DNA from: Pseudomonas fulva 12-X
GTDB lineage: Bacteria; Pseudomonadota; Gammaproteobacteria; Pseudomonadales; Pseudomonadaceae
Assembly (NCBI RefSeq): GCF_000213805.1
Contig: NC_015556.1
Span: 4,603,001 to 4,667,000 of the forward strand
Reading direction: 5' to 3'
Length of the DNA stretch: 64,000 bases
Made by a program: the position numbers and the translations under genes. The notes under the pieces were generated by a model that was given only the letters and a program-made list of their open reading frames with translations, did not search any database and had not been told where the DNA came from. Of the stretch, positions 44,939 through 54,184 are shown piece by piece (the first letter of the stretch is position 1; each line of letters begins with the position of its first letter).

Positions 44939-45520
44939 TCAGGCACGCAGGCGCAGCTGTTGCTCGATACGGCCTTGCAGACGAAAAAGATAGGCGAAGC
45001 CCTGATCCCAACGCTGGTGACCGGACTTCACGTTGATATGCCCGGCGCCGCTGAGGATGGCGACCTCGCTGCCCCAGTCGCGGGCCAGCTCGATGGCACG
45101 GGCCGCGCTGGCGGCCGAATCGTTGTCGGAGCCCACCAGTTGGCTGGGAAAGGGCAGCGCCTGGCGTGCGATCGGCGCGAAATTGCGCAACGCCTCCGGG
45201 CAGTTGCCGCGTTCCACGTCGGCTGGCGCCACCAACAGCGCGCCGCGCACACGCCGTAGCGATGCCGGCGAAGCCTGGGCCGCCCAGTGGGCAACGGTGA
45301 CGCAACCCAGGCTATGGGCGATCAGGATGGCCGGACGCGGGTCGGCGGCGATCTGGCGCTCCAGCGCGGCTACCCAATCCTCACGGCGCGGGGTCAGCCA
45401 GTCCACCTGCTCGACCCGCGCACTATTGGGCAGGCTGCGTTGCCAGTGGCTCTGCCAATGGTCATCGGCCGAGCCTTGCCAGCCCGGCACGATCAGGTAG
45501 CGAACAGTTTCACTGCGCAT
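44939..45520 (-). CDS. RBBP9/YdeN-family serine hydrolase
   Basis: A 193-residue alpha/beta-hydrolase. The nucleophile elbow is ILIAHSLGCVTVAHWA, the acid is likely in LVGSDNDSAAS, and the catalytic His is in ILSGAGHINVKSG. The N-terminal VPGWQGSADDHWQSHW is the family signature. The substrate is unknown. It is probably co-transcribed with the degenerate sigma-54 protein and divergent from oscA, suggesting a link to sulfur metabolism. Confidence 0.87.
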   Translation of the reverse strand: MRSETVRYLIVPGWQGSADDHWQSHWQRSLPNSARVEQVDWLTPRREDWVAALERQIAADPRPAILIAHSLGCVTVAHWAAQASPASLRRVRGALLVAPADVERGNCPEALRNFAPIARQALPFPSQLVGSDNDSAASAARAIELARDWGSEVAILSGAGHINVKSGHQRWDQGFAYLFRLQGRIEQQLRLRA

Positions 45521-45579
45521 CAGAGCGCCCTCCTATCTACATGGCCTGCAGTGTAGAAGCGCACTAGCCAATCCAAAAA

Positions 45580-45603
45580 GAATAAGAAATTCTTTACTTA
45601 TTC
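45580..45603. promoter_or_regulatory. Inverted repeat GAATAAG-N10-CTTATTC in the hydrolase/oscA gap
   Basis: GAATAAG (45580-45586) and CTTATTC (45597-45603) form perfect 7-bp arms in an AT-rich stretch. This lies within the control region of sulfur-starvation genes, where CysB sites are expected. CysB sites are poorly conserved, so the assignment is tentative. Confidence 0.45.
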
Positions 45604-45669
45604 CATGGAGAACAATCGGGCGACAGGCTGAATGTAAATTACGGCATATTCCCGAACGATCTATAAATG

Positions 45670-45692
45670 TTCTTAAACAGTATTTTTAAGAA
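45670..45692. promoter_or_regulatory. Inverted repeat TTCTTAAA-N7-TTTAAGAA upstream of oscA
   Basis: Perfect 8-bp arms (45670-45677 and 45685-45692) lie 83 bases upstream of oscA. It could be an operator or a leader-RNA hairpin; the AT-rich stem is too weak for a terminator. Confidence 0.45.
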
Positions 45693-45774
45693 TATTTCAG
45701 GCTGCTTAGTATCCGCTCCACGCCCCGCCACCGACAGCCGTCGCACCACGATTCGAGGGCAAGGAGCCAAAACC

Positions 45775-45957
45775 ATGACCGCCACGCTTCGCAATCTGGA
45801 AGGCCAGGATGACGCCACCATCCTGCGCGAAATCCAAAGCGCTCTGAACGGCCTCAAGTTCGGTTCGGTGGAAATCACCGTGCACAACGGCCAGGTGGTG
45901 CAGATCGAGCGCAAGGAAAAATTCCGCCTCCAGCAGCCCGGCAGCAAGAACGCCTGA
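45775..45957 (+). CDS. oscA: OscA, small protein of organosulfur use (YezD-like, DUF2292)
   Basis: A 60-residue protein beginning MTATLRNLEGQDDATILREI, with KFGSVEITVHNGQVVQIERKEKFR, the DUF2292/YezD pattern. OscA is required in Pseudomonas for growth on some organosulfur compounds, possibly by supporting the sulfate-starvation response. The ATG at 45775 has AAGGAG upstream; a longer frame from 45667 reads through the upstream hairpin. It heads the sbp-cysTWA operon. Confidence 0.9.
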   Translation: MTATLRNLEGQDDATILREIQSALNGLKFGSVEITVHNGQVVQIERKEKFRLQQPGSKNA

Positions 45958-46099
45958 GCGCCTTTCGCCAACCCGACCACGGGCAGCCACGCATGAACCG
46001 CTACCAGTACTGCCGATGTAACCCGCGAATGCCGGCCTAGAGAGCAGACATCGCACCGCCAGGCACACAACGCCGAATTCAGTATTTAGGAGCTTCACC

Positions 46100-47101
46100 A
46101 TGTCCATCCGCCGTTTCGCACTCGCTGCACTTGCCAGCGCCCTGGTTGCCGGCCCGGCCGCCGCCCAGACCCTGCTCAACGTGTCCTACGACCCGACACG
46201 TGAGCTGTACGTGGAATACAACAAGGCCTTCAACAAGCACTGGCAGGAACTGGGCAACGAGCCGCTGACCATCCAGCAGTCCCACGGCGGCTCCGGCAAG
46301 CAGGCTCGCGCGGTGATCGACGGCCTGCAGGCCGACGTGGTGACCCTGGCGCTGTCCGGCGACATCGATGCGTTGAACCTCAACCAGCCGCTGATCGACA
46401 AGGACTGGCAGAAGCGCCTGGCCGACAACAGCACGCCGTACACCTCGACCATCGTGTTTCTGGTACGCAAGGGCAACCCGAAAGGCATCAAGGACTGGGA
46501 TGACCTGGTCAAGGATGGCGTGGAAGTCATCACCCCGAACCCGAAAACCTCCGGCGGTGCACGCTGGAACTTCCTGGCCGCCTGGGCGTTCGCCAAGAAG
46601 AAGTACGGCAGCGACGAGAAGGCCCTGGAATACGTGACCGAGCTGTACCGCCACGCCCCGGTACTCGACACTGGCGCCCGTGGCGCGACCATCAGCTTCG
46701 TACAGCGTGGCCTGGGCGACGTACTGCTGGCCTGGGAAAACGAGGCCTACCTGTCGCTGGCCGAAGAGGGCGGCGACCAGCTGGAAATCGTCACCCCGTC
46801 GCTGTCCATCCTCGCCGAGCCGCCGGTGGCGGTGGTCGACAAGAACGTCGACCGCAAGGGCACCCGCAAGGCCGCCGAAGCCTACCTGCAGTACCTGTAC
46901 AGCGAAGAAGGCCAGCGCATCGCCGCGAAGAACTTCTACCGCCCGCGTGACGCCAAGGTGGCGGCCGAGTTCAAGGGCCAGTTCAAGGACCTGGAGCTGG
47001 TCACCATCGACAAGGATTTCGGCGGCTGGAGCTCGGCGCAGCCCAAATATTTCGATGATGGCGGCGTGTTCGATGACATCTTCAAAAAGATCAACCAGTA
47101 A
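46100..47101 (+). CDS. sbp: Sulfate-binding periplasmic protein Sbp
   Basis: Captures sulfate for the CysTWA importer. The 333-residue protein has a signal peptide ([19 protein letters not shown]) and the sulfate-binding pattern [39 protein letters not shown], and [18 protein letters not shown]. It follows oscA by 142 bases and precedes cysT by 72. Confidence 0.95.
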   Translation: MSIRRFALAALASALVAGPAAAQTLLNVSYDPTRELYVEYNKAFNKHWQELGNEPLTIQQSHGGSGKQARAVIDGLQADVVTLALSGDIDALNLNQPLIDKDWQKRLADNSTPYTSTIVFLVRKGNPKGIKDWDDLVKDGVEVITPNPKTSGGARWNFLAAWAFAKKKYGSDEKALEYVTELYRHAPVLDTGARGATISFVQRGLGDVLLAWENEAYLSLAEEGGDQLEIVTPSLSILAEPPVAVVDKNVDRKGTRKAAEAYLQYLYSEEGQRIAAKNFYRPRDAKVAAEFKGQFKDLELVTIDKDFGGWSSAQPKYFDDGGVFDDIFKKINQ

Positions 47102-47173
47102 CAGCTGATCGACCTGGCCCGTCGCTCCCGGAAGCGACGGGCTTTGCTGTGGACCTGATCAAAAGGATTCTCC

Positions 47174-47986
47174 ATGTCTCGTCGAACCTCCTCGGTCATA
47201 CCCGGCTTCGGGCTGACCCTGGGCTACACGCTTACCTACCTGGCGCTGATCGTGCTGATCCCGCTGGGAGCCATGTTCGTGTTTTCCATGCAGCTATCCG
47301 CCGAACAATGGTGGAGCCTGCTGGGTAACCGTCAGCTGCAGTTTTCCCTGAAACTGTCGTTCGGCACCGCCCTGGCGGCTGCGCTGCTCAACGGCATTCT
47401 CGGTACCATCATCGCCTGGGTGCTGGTGCGCTACACCTTTCCCGGCCGCCGCCTGATCGACGCCATGGTCGACATGCCGTTCGCCCTGCCCACCGCCGTT
47501 GCCGGTATCGCCCTGACCGCGCTGTACGCGCCCAACGGCCTGATCGGCTCGTTGTTTCCCTTCAAGATCGCCTACACCCCGCTGGGCATCACCCTGGCGT
47601 TGGTGTTCGTCACCCTGCCGTTCGTGGTGCGCACCCTGCAGCCGGTGCTGGCCGACATTCCCAAGGAAGTCGAGGAGGCCGCCGCCTGCCTGGGCGCCAA
47701 GCCGTTCCAGGTGTTTCGCCATGTGCTGCTGCCCAGCCTGTTGCCCGCCTGGCTGACCGGTTTCGCCCTGGCCTTCGCCCGGGGCGTGGGTGAGTACGGC
47801 TCGGTGGTGTTCATCGCCGGCAACATACCGCTGAAGACCGAGATCCTGCCGCTGCTGATCGTCTCCAAGCTGGACCAGTACGACTATCCGGGCGCCACCG
47901 CCATCGGCGTGATCATGCTGGTGGTCTCGTTCATCCTGCTGCTGCTGATCAACATCCTGCAGCGCCGCATCCAGCCGCAACTCTGA
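47174..47986 (+). CDS. cysT: Sulfate ABC transporter permease CysT
   Basis: First permease of the sulfate/thiosulfate importer, 270 residues, with about six helices. The EAA loop is [32 protein letters not shown], with [23 protein letters not shown] just after. It pairs with CysW, which starts 10 bases downstream. Confidence 0.95.
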   Translation: MSRRTSSVIPGFGLTLGYTLTYLALIVLIPLGAMFVFSMQLSAEQWWSLLGNRQLQFSLKLSFGTALAAALLNGILGTIIAWVLVRYTFPGRRLIDAMVDMPFALPTAVAGIALTALYAPNGLIGSLFPFKIAYTPLGITLALVFVTLPFVVRTLQPVLADIPKEVEEAAACLGAKPFQVFRHVLLPSLLPAWLTGFALAFARGVGEYGSVVFIAGNIPLKTEILPLLIVSKLDQYDYPGATAIGVIMLVVSFILLLLINILQRRIQPQL

Positions 47987-47996
47987 GGAGCCCGTC

Positions 47997-48857
47997 ATGA
48001 GCCTTGCAACCCTTGGCAAGAACGCGGCGCGCCCAGCGAGCCGCTCCCCCGGCGCCATCGCCCTGATCGTCGTGGCCTGGGCGGTATTCGCAGTGATCCT
48101 GCTGCTGCCGCTGTACATCGTGCTGAGCCAGGGCCTGAGCCGTGGCCTGGCATTCTTCTGGGAAGCCATCAGCGAGCCGGACGCCATTTCCGCACTCAAG
48201 CTGACCCTGCTGGCCACCGCCATCTCGGTGCCGCTCAACCTGGTGTTCGGCGTGGCCGCCGCCTGGGCGGTGACCAAGTTCGAGTTCCGCGGCAAGAGCC
48301 TGCTGATCACCCTGATCGATATGCCCTTCTCGGTATCGCCGGTGGTCGCCGGCCTGATCTACGTGCTGCTGTTCGGTTCGCAGAGTTTTCTCGCGCCCTA
48401 CCTGCAGGACCACAACCTGCAGATCGTCTACGCCGTGCCGGGCATCGTGCTGGCGACCATCTTCGTGACCTTCCCTTTCGTCGCCCGCGAGCTGATCCCG
48501 CTGATGGAGGAACAGGGCACCACCGAAGAGGAAGCCGCGCGCCTGCTCGGCGCCAACGGCTGGCAGATGTTCTGGCATGTCACGCTGCCTAACGTAAAAT
48601 GGGCGCTGATTTACGGCGTGGTGCTGTGCACCGCCCGGGCGATGGGCGAGTTCGGGGCGGTATCGGTGGTTTCCGGCCACATCCGCGGCTACACCAACAC
48701 CTTGCCGCTGCATATCGAGATTCTCTACAACGAATACAACATCGTCGCTGCGTTCAGCGTCGCCATCCTGCTGCTGGTGATGGCCCTGATCGTTCTGCTG
48801 CTGCGCCAGTGGAGCGAAGCGCGCCTGAGCCGCCAGCTCAAGGCCAACGACGACTGA
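47997..48857 (+). CDS. cysW: Sulfate ABC transporter permease CysW
   Basis: Second permease of the importer, 286 residues. Visible are helices such as [20 protein letters not shown] and the EAA loop [33 protein letters not shown], with [19 protein letters not shown] following, the CysW-type ending. GAGGAG precedes the ATG. Confidence 0.95.
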   Translation: MSLATLGKNAARPASRSPGAIALIVVAWAVFAVILLLPLYIVLSQGLSRGLAFFWEAISEPDAISALKLTLLATAISVPLNLVFGVAAAWAVTKFEFRGKSLLITLIDMPFSVSPVVAGLIYVLLFGSQSFLAPYLQDHNLQIVYAVPGIVLATIFVTFPFVARELIPLMEEQGTTEEEAARLLGANGWQMFWHVTLPNVKWALIYGVVLCTARAMGEFGAVSVVSGHIRGYTNTLPLHIEILYNEYNIVAAFSVAILLLVMALIVLLLRQWSEARLSRQLKANDD

Positions 48858-48917
48858 AACCCTTTTGCCGGCGCCGCGCCCCTGCGCGAACCGGCCAGAC
48901 CGACACAGGTGTATCCC

Positions 48918-49910
48918 ATGAGTATCGAAGTCAGCGGCATCAACAAGCACTTTGGCCAGTTCAAGGCGCTCAACGACATCAACCTCAACATCCAGAGCGG
49001 CGAGCTGGTCGCCCTGCTCGGCCCGTCCGGCTGTGGCAAGACCACCCTGCTGCGCATCATCGCCGGCCTGGAAACCCCGGACAGCGGCAACATCGTGTTC
49101 CACGGCGAAGACGTTTCCGAACATGACGTGCGCGATCGCAAGGTCGGTTTCGTGTTCCAGCACTACGCCCTGTTCCGCCACATGACGGTGTTCGACAACG
49201 TCGCCTTCGGCCTGCGCATGAAGCCCAAGGGCGAGCGCCCGAACGAAAGCACCATCAAGAAGAAAGTCCACGATCTGCTCGGCCTGGTGCAGCTCGACTG
49301 GCTGGCCGACCGTTACCCGGAGCAGCTCTCCGGTGGTCAGCGCCAGCGTATCGCCCTGGCCCGCGCCCTGGCGGTCGAGCCCAAGGTGCTGCTACTCGAC
49401 GAACCCTTCGGCGCCCTCGACGCCAAGGTACGCAAGGAGCTGCGTCGCTGGCTGGCGCGCTTGCACGAAGAGGTGCACCTGACCAGCGTGTTCGTGACCC
49501 ACGACCAGGAAGAAGCCATGGAAGTGGCCGACCGCATCGTGGTGATGAACAAGGGTGTGGTCGAGCAGATCGGCTCGCCGGCCGAGGTCTACGAGAAACC
49601 GGCGAGCGACTTCGTCTACCACTTCCTCGGTGATGCCAACCGTCTGTACGTCGGCGACGACCACCACGTGCTGTTCCGCCCCCACGAAGTGAGCCTGTCC
49701 AGCGAGGCGCTGGAAGGCCATCAGGCCGGCGAAGTACGCGACATCCGCCTGCTTGGCGCCATCACCCGCATCACCCTCAAGGTCGAGGGCCAGGAAGAGC
49801 TGATCGAAGCCGAAGTGGCCAAGGATCACCTGACCCTCAACAACCTGGGCCGCGGCACCGTCCTGTACTTCAAGCCCAAGGGCGGCAAGCCGGTGAGCAC
49901 CGGCGTGTAA
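48918..49910 (+). CDS. cysA: Sulfate ABC transporter ATPase CysA
   Basis: ATPase of the sulfate importer. The 330-residue protein has Walker A GPSGCGKT (35-42), signature [15 protein letters not shown], Walker [21 protein letters not shown] and a C-terminal TOBE-like domain (about 240-330). The ATG at 48918 gives [13 protein letters not shown]; a GTG nine bases upstream is in frame but unlikely. It is the last gene of the operon and has a terminator. Confidence 0.95.
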   Translation: MSIEVSGINKHFGQFKALNDINLNIQSGELVALLGPSGCGKTTLLRIIAGLETPDSGNIVFHGEDVSEHDVRDRKVGFVFQHYALFRHMTVFDNVAFGLRMKPKGERPNESTIKKKVHDLLGLVQLDWLADRYPEQLSGGQRQRIALARALAVEPKVLLLDEPFGALDAKVRKELRRWLARLHEEVHLTSVFVTHDQEEAMEVADRIVVMNKGVVEQIGSPAEVYEKPASDFVYHFLGDANRLYVGDDHHVLFRPHEVSLSSEALEGHQAGEVRDIRLLGAITRITLKVEGQEELIEAEVAKDHLTLNNLGRGTVLYFKPKGGKPVSTGV

Positions 49911-49927
49911 CAAGAGTCGCAGGCGAG

Positions 49928-49962
49928 AACGCCCTGGCCACGCAGCCAGGGCGTTTTCATTT
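49928..49962 (+). terminator. Terminator of the oscA-sbp-cysTWA operon
   Basis: GAACGCCCTGGC-CACGCA-GCCAGGGCGTTTTC forms a strong stem and T-run, 18 bases after cysA. Confidence 0.9.
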
Positions 49963-50028
49963 ATGCCTTCGCCCGGACGATTCAAGGAGAACGCGGAAGA
50001 TCTCTGGCTTGGCGAACTGCCCAGCTTT

Positions 50029-50076
50029 GTGGGAGCGGGCCATGCCCGCGAAATCACGGCCATGGGCCGTTCCCAC
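50029..50076. repeat. REP-like inverted repeat after cysA
   Basis: GTGGGAGCGGGCCATGCCCGCG is mirrored by ACGGCCATGGGCCGTTCCCAC, the same family as 3072. The 280-base cysA-to-DUF962 gap holds no gene. Confidence 0.8.
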
Positions 50077-50190
50077 AGGAGTTGCGGGGCCTCTGACTCG
50101 GCGTAATTGCCCAGTTCCTGTTGGCGCGACTTGCGGGCAAGGACCAAGCGCCTGCCCGCCACCACAACATCCCACAAACGCTGCTTTCTC

Positions 50191-50712
50191 TCAGGCCACC
50201 TTGCGCTCACGTATGCAGGTCGGCCCGGCCCGCTCGACCACCTGATGCTCGACGTCCTGGCGCAGGCCAATCAGAAAGGCCGCCTCGGCGACCACGAACA
50301 GCGGCCCGATGATCAGCCCCATCAGGTCGTCGACGAATGCCGGCTTGCGGCCTTCGTAGAAATGGCCGATGAACTGGATGATCCAGCCGACCACGAACAA
50401 ACCCAGGCCCATGCTCAGCCACAGCGCCGTGCCGGCCATCGCCAAGCCGGCGCTGAACCACAGGCACAACCCTAGCAACGCGCCCATCACCACACCGAAG
50501 CGGACGTCCAGGCGCAAATAGAACAGCGTGCTGAGCAGCGCGGCCAGGGTGGCCGGCGAGAGCCACAGACTGCCCACCAAAAGGCCCGGTCGCGACAGCA
50601 GCACGGTAACGGCCAGCACGATCATCGGAATGCCGACGAAGTGAGTAACGATATTGCGCCGATCACGGTGATAGGCCGCATATTGGGCGAGGTGATCCAC
50701 CAGGGTTTTCAT
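50191..50712 (-). CDS. Mpo1/DUF962-family membrane protein (possible 2-hydroxy fatty acid dioxygenase)
   Basis: A 173-residue protein with four or five membrane helices and the family histidine motifs YAAYHRDRRNIVTHFVGIPMIV near the N-terminus and QFIGHFYEGRKPAFVDDLMGL. The yeast member Mpo1 is an iron dioxygenase that shortens 2-hydroxy fatty acids. The bacterial role is not established. It is divergent from the Crp/Fnr gene. Confidence 0.85.
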   Translation of the reverse strand: MKTLVDHLAQYAAYHRDRRNIVTHFVGIPMIVLAVTVLLSRPGLLVGSLWLSPATLAALLSTLFYLRLDVRFGVVMGALLGLCLWFSAGLAMAGTALWLSMGLGLFVVGWIIQFIGHFYEGRKPAFVDDLMGLIIGPLFVVAEAAFLIGLRQDVEHQVVERAGPTCIRERKVA

Positions 50713-50800
50713 TGTTGTTATCCTCTCGGGGTACGTGCCGCCTAATCATGGCGCGGCTCGTGCGCCAGCACTGTCAGCTAGCCGACAAAGCGGAATTTCC

Positions 50801-51478
50801 ATGAACGATCTGCGCGATACCTTGCATCAAGGCCAATGGTTCGCCGCGTTGCCGCCAGCGTTACAACAGGCGTTGCTGGCGCAAGGCAAGCTGCTGAGCC
50901 TGGAGGCCGGGCAACGCCTGTTCAGCCGTGGCGACGCGCCCAGCGGGCTGTACGCCGTATTGAAGGGCGCTATGCGCGTCGGCAGCGTGGGTGCCGACGG
51001 CCGGGAAGCGCTGCTGGTGCTGGTGGAAGCGCCGCACTGGTTCGGTGAGATCGCCCTGTTCGACGGCCAGCCACGCACCCATGACGCTGTCGCCGAAGGC
51101 GCCAGCACCGTGCTCCACGTATCCCAGGCTGGCCTGCTGGCCCTGCTCGACACGCATCCCGCCTACTGGCGCGACCTCGCCCTGCTGATGGCTCACAAGG
51201 TGCGCCTGGCCTTCATCGCACTCGAGGAAATCAGCCTGCTGCCCGCCGCGCAGCGCCTGGCGCGGCGCCTGCTGCTGATCGCCGAGGACTATGGCGAAAC
51301 CCAGGGCCCGCGGCACATCATCCACCTGTCCCAGGAGCAACTGGCGGCGATGCTGGCCATCTCTCGGCAGACCGCCAATGGCGTACTCAAGGATCTGCAG
51401 GCCCGCAGTATCGTCAGGCTGACCTACGGCGAAATCGAGATTCTCGACCTGGATGAACTGCGCAAGGCCGCGCAGTGA
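50801..51478 (+). CDS. Crp/Fnr-family transcriptional regulator
   Basis: A 225-residue regulator with an N-terminal cyclic-nucleotide-binding-like beta barrel (GQRLFSRGDAPSGLYAVLKGAMRVG; WFGEIALFDGQPRTHDA). The C-terminal winged helix-turn-helix is LSQEQLAAMLAISRQTANGVLKDLQ. It has no N-terminal cysteine cluster, so it is not an oxygen-sensing FNR proper. Effector and targets are unknown. The ATG at 50801 is chosen over an upstream start at 50735. Confidence 0.87.
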   Translation: MNDLRDTLHQGQWFAALPPALQQALLAQGKLLSLEAGQRLFSRGDAPSGLYAVLKGAMRVGSVGADGREALLVLVEAPHWFGEIALFDGQPRTHDAVAEGASTVLHVSQAGLLALLDTHPAYWRDLALLMAHKVRLAFIALEEISLLPAAQRLARRLLLIAEDYGETQGPRHIIHLSQEQLAAMLAISRQTANGVLKDLQARSIVRLTYGEIEILDLDELRKAAQ

Positions 51479-51557
51479 ACCATGAAGCTTTTGTGACAGC
51501 AGAACCAATGGCCAAGCGCCATGTCCTTATTGATTCTCCAGACCCCAGGCCCGCTGA

Positions 51558-53540
51558 ATGAACAGCGGCCGCGAACGATCCAGGATGCCGTTGCCAGACT
51601 CTGCCCTCGCTACCGACCTGCCCGCCGTACTCGCCGGCCCGCTACTGCGCCGGCTGGAGCCGGGCCGCCTGGTACTCTGGCTGGTCGCCAGCCGCCCGCT
51701 ACAACTGACGCTGCGCCTGGCGCCAGGCGAGCAGCCCGCCGGTGATTACCCGCTGGGCGACGATGCCTGCCAGCGCCTGGTGGTCGGTGAGCACGCGGTC
51801 ATCCACCTGATCGACCTGCACCTCGACACGCCGCTGCCCCAGGACACCCGGATCGACTACGACCTGCTGATCGACGGCACCCAAGGCATCGCCGAGTGGG
51901 CCACGCACCTGCTATATGACGGCGCGACCTGTCCCAATTTCGTGCTGCGCGCGCGCATCGATCACCTGCTGCATGGCTCCTGCCGCAAACCGCACCATGC
52001 CGCCAATGACGGGCTACTGTGTGCCGACCGCCTGCTGGCCACGCCCCATGCGCCCCACGAACGGCCCGCGCTGCTGATGCACAGCGGTGACCAGGTGTAT
52101 GTCGACGATGTCGCCGGCCCGATGCTGTACGCCATCCACCAATTGATCGAGCGCCTGGGCCTGTACCACGAACGGCTCGAAGGCGCCGTCATCGACGACA
52201 GTGCCGACCTGTATCGACACCCGGCCAGCTACTACCACCGCGCCGATCTGCTGCCGGCGCTGAAGAGCAACGAAACCCTGCGCGAGCGCTTCTTCGGTGG
52301 CACGGAAAAACCCATTTTCACCAGCAGCAATGCCGACAACCACCTGGTCACCCTGGCCGAAGTGCTGGCCATGTACCTGCTGGTCTGGTCGCCCACCCCC
52401 TGGCAACTGCTCGATAACGCGGCGCCCGCGCTGGACGCCGAAGACGCCCAGCGCTACGACAGCGAGCGCGCCTGCATCGCGGCCTTCGTCGACGACCTGG
52501 GTGACGTGGCGCGGGTGCTGGCGCACCTGCCGAACCTGATGATCTTCGATGACCACGACATCACCGACGACTGGAACCTGTCGGCCCAGTGGGAGGAAAC
52601 CGCCTACGGCCATCCTTTCTCCAAGCGCATCATCGGCAACGCGCTGATCGGCTACCTGCTGTGCCAGGGTTGGGGCAATGACCCGGATGCTTTCGCAGAA
52701 CCGCTGGCCAATGCTCGTGCGCTGTGCGAGCGAGCGCGAGACACCGGGCTGGACAGCCCGGCCCAGGATCGCCTGATCGACGAGTTGATGAGTTTCCAGC
52801 ACTGGCATTACGTGCTGCCCAGCAGCCCGGCGCTGCTGGTGCTCGATACCCGCACCCGCCGCTGGCGCAGCGAGCGCAAACTCAAGCGCCCATCCGGATT
52901 GCTCGACTGGGAAGCGCTCAGCGAACTGCAACAGAACCTGCTCGACCACCCGAGCGCCATCATCGTCTCGCCGGCGCCGATGTTCGGGGTCAAGCTGATC
53001 GAAGCCGTGCAGCGGATATTCAGCTGGGCCGGCCACCCGCTGATGGTCGATGCGGAAAACTGGATGGCCCACCGCGGCGCGGCCAGCGTGATGATGAACA
53101 TCTTCCGCCACTCGCGCACACCCCGAGACTACGTGGTGCTGTCCGGCGACGTGCACTACTCGTTCTTCTACGAGGTCAAGGTGCGGCACCGGTTGCGCGG
53201 CCCGACCATCTGGCAGATCACCAGCAGCGGCGTGAAGAACGAATTCCCACGCCGTCTGCTGGACGTCTTCGACCGCCTCAATCGCTGGCTGTACGCGCCC
53301 TGGTCACCACTCAACTGGCTGACCAAGCGCCGCCGCATGCAAGTTTTCCCGCACATTCCCAAACACAGCAGGTCGGGCGAGCGACTGTGGAATTCCGCTG
53401 GTCTTGGTCAGGTGTTCTTCAATGCCAAGGGCCAGCCGAGCCGGGTGTTCCAGCTCAACGCCGACGGTTCGCCGCGAACCGAATTCATCGACGACCGCGA
53501 CGAAGTGGCCGAGCCCAGCGAAGCGCCGAAACGCGTTTAA
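51558..53540 (+). CDS. PhoD-like metallophosphatase family protein
   Basis: A 660-residue protein without a signal peptide. Its metallophosphoesterase motifs match the PhoD-like clade: MHSGDQVYVDDVAG (first metal ligands), LMIFDDHDITDDW and LSGDVHYSFFYEV. An N-terminal beta-rich region of about 130 residues precedes the catalytic domain. Substrate unknown; PhoD enzymes hydrolyse phosphodiesters but this cytoplasmic subgroup is uncharacterised. A second in-frame ATG at 51585 could be the true start. Confidence 0.85.
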   Translation: MNSGRERSRMPLPDSALATDLPAVLAGPLLRRLEPGRLVLWLVASRPLQLTLRLAPGEQPAGDYPLGDDACQRLVVGEHAVIHLIDLHLDTPLPQDTRIDYDLLIDGTQGIAEWATHLLYDGATCPNFVLRARIDHLLHGSCRKPHHAANDGLLCADRLLATPHAPHERPALLMHSGDQVYVDDVAGPMLYAIHQLIERLGLYHERLEGAVIDDSADLYRHPASYYHRADLLPALKSNETLRERFFGGTEKPIFTSSNADNHLVTLAEVLAMYLLVWSPTPWQLLDNAAPALDAEDAQRYDSERACIAAFVDDLGDVARVLAHLPNLMIFDDHDITDDWNLSAQWEETAYGHPFSKRIIGNALIGYLLCQGWGNDPDAFAEPLANARALCERARDTGLDSPAQDRLIDELMSFQHWHYVLPSSPALLVLDTRTRRWRSERKLKRPSGLLDWEALSELQQNLLDHPSAIIVSPAPMFGVKLIEAVQRIFSWAGHPLMVDAENWMAHRGAASVMMNIFRHSRTPRDYVVLSGDVHYSFFYEVKVRHRLRGPTIWQITSSGVKNEFPRRLLDVFDRLNRWLYAPWSPLNWLTKRRRMQVFPHIPKHSRSGERLWNSAGLGQVFFNAKGQPSRVFQLNADGSPRTEFIDDRDEVAEPSEAPKRV

Positions 53541-53558
53541 GCGCGGCGCCGTGGCGGG

Positions 53559-54071
53559 CTAGCGGCGTGCCCAGGTTTCGAAACGATGCGCGGGTGCCTC
53601 ATCGGTGGCCGCATGCTCGTCGCACTCGACGCGCTGCCATTGCGCCTCGTCGAAGGCCGGAAACCAGGCGTCGCCCTCCGGCTGCAGCGCCACCCGGGTC
53701 AGGTACAGGCGGTCGGCCTCCGGCAGCGCCTGTTCATAAAGCTGGGCACCGCCGATCAGCATCACCTCGTCGACACCCTGCTCGCGCGCCCAGGCTTCGG
53801 CACGCTGATGCGCGGCCTCGACCGTGGCGAAGACTTCCGCGCCTTCGAGCTGCAGGCCTGCCTGGCGACTGACCACCAGGTTGAGACGCCCCGGCAACGG
53901 CCGACCGAGAGAATCCCAGGTCTTGCGACCCATGATGATCGGCTTGCCGAGGGTCATGGCCTTGAAGTGCTTGAGATCCGCCGGCAAGTGCCAGGGCAGT
54001 TGATTATCGCGGCCAATCACGCGATTTTCGGCGAGAGCGGCGATCAGGCAGAGGGGGAGTCGAGTCGTCAT
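53559..54071 (-). CDS. folA: Dihydrofolate reductase FolA
   Basis: Reduces dihydrofolate to tetrahydrofolate with NADPH; target of trimethoprim. The 170-residue protein shows LIAALAENRVIGRDNQLPWHLPADL, IIMGRKTWDSLGRPLPGRLNLVVSR and VMLIGGAQLYEQALPEADRL. I start at the ATG at 54071 (MTTRLPL); an ATG four codons upstream is possible. It is minus strand, convergent with the PhoD-like gene and divergent from glpQ. The thyA gene of the same folate cycle lies 8 kb away. Confidence 0.95.
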   Translation of the reverse strand: MTTRLPLCLIAALAENRVIGRDNQLPWHLPADLKHFKAMTLGKPIIMGRKTWDSLGRPLPGRLNLVVSRQAGLQLEGAEVFATVEAAHQRAEAWAREQGVDEVMLIGGAQLYEQALPEADRLYLTRVALQPEGDAWFPAFDEAQWQRVECDEHAATDEAPAHRFETWARR

Positions 54072-54184
54072 GGCGGCGAGCATAGCAGAGGGCCGCGTGC
54101 CGTCGCATGACTTGCTGCATTGTCATGCGCGCGCCATGGTTGATGGTGCAGGCTAACCCTTCAAATCGCCAGGAAGCCCTCTCC

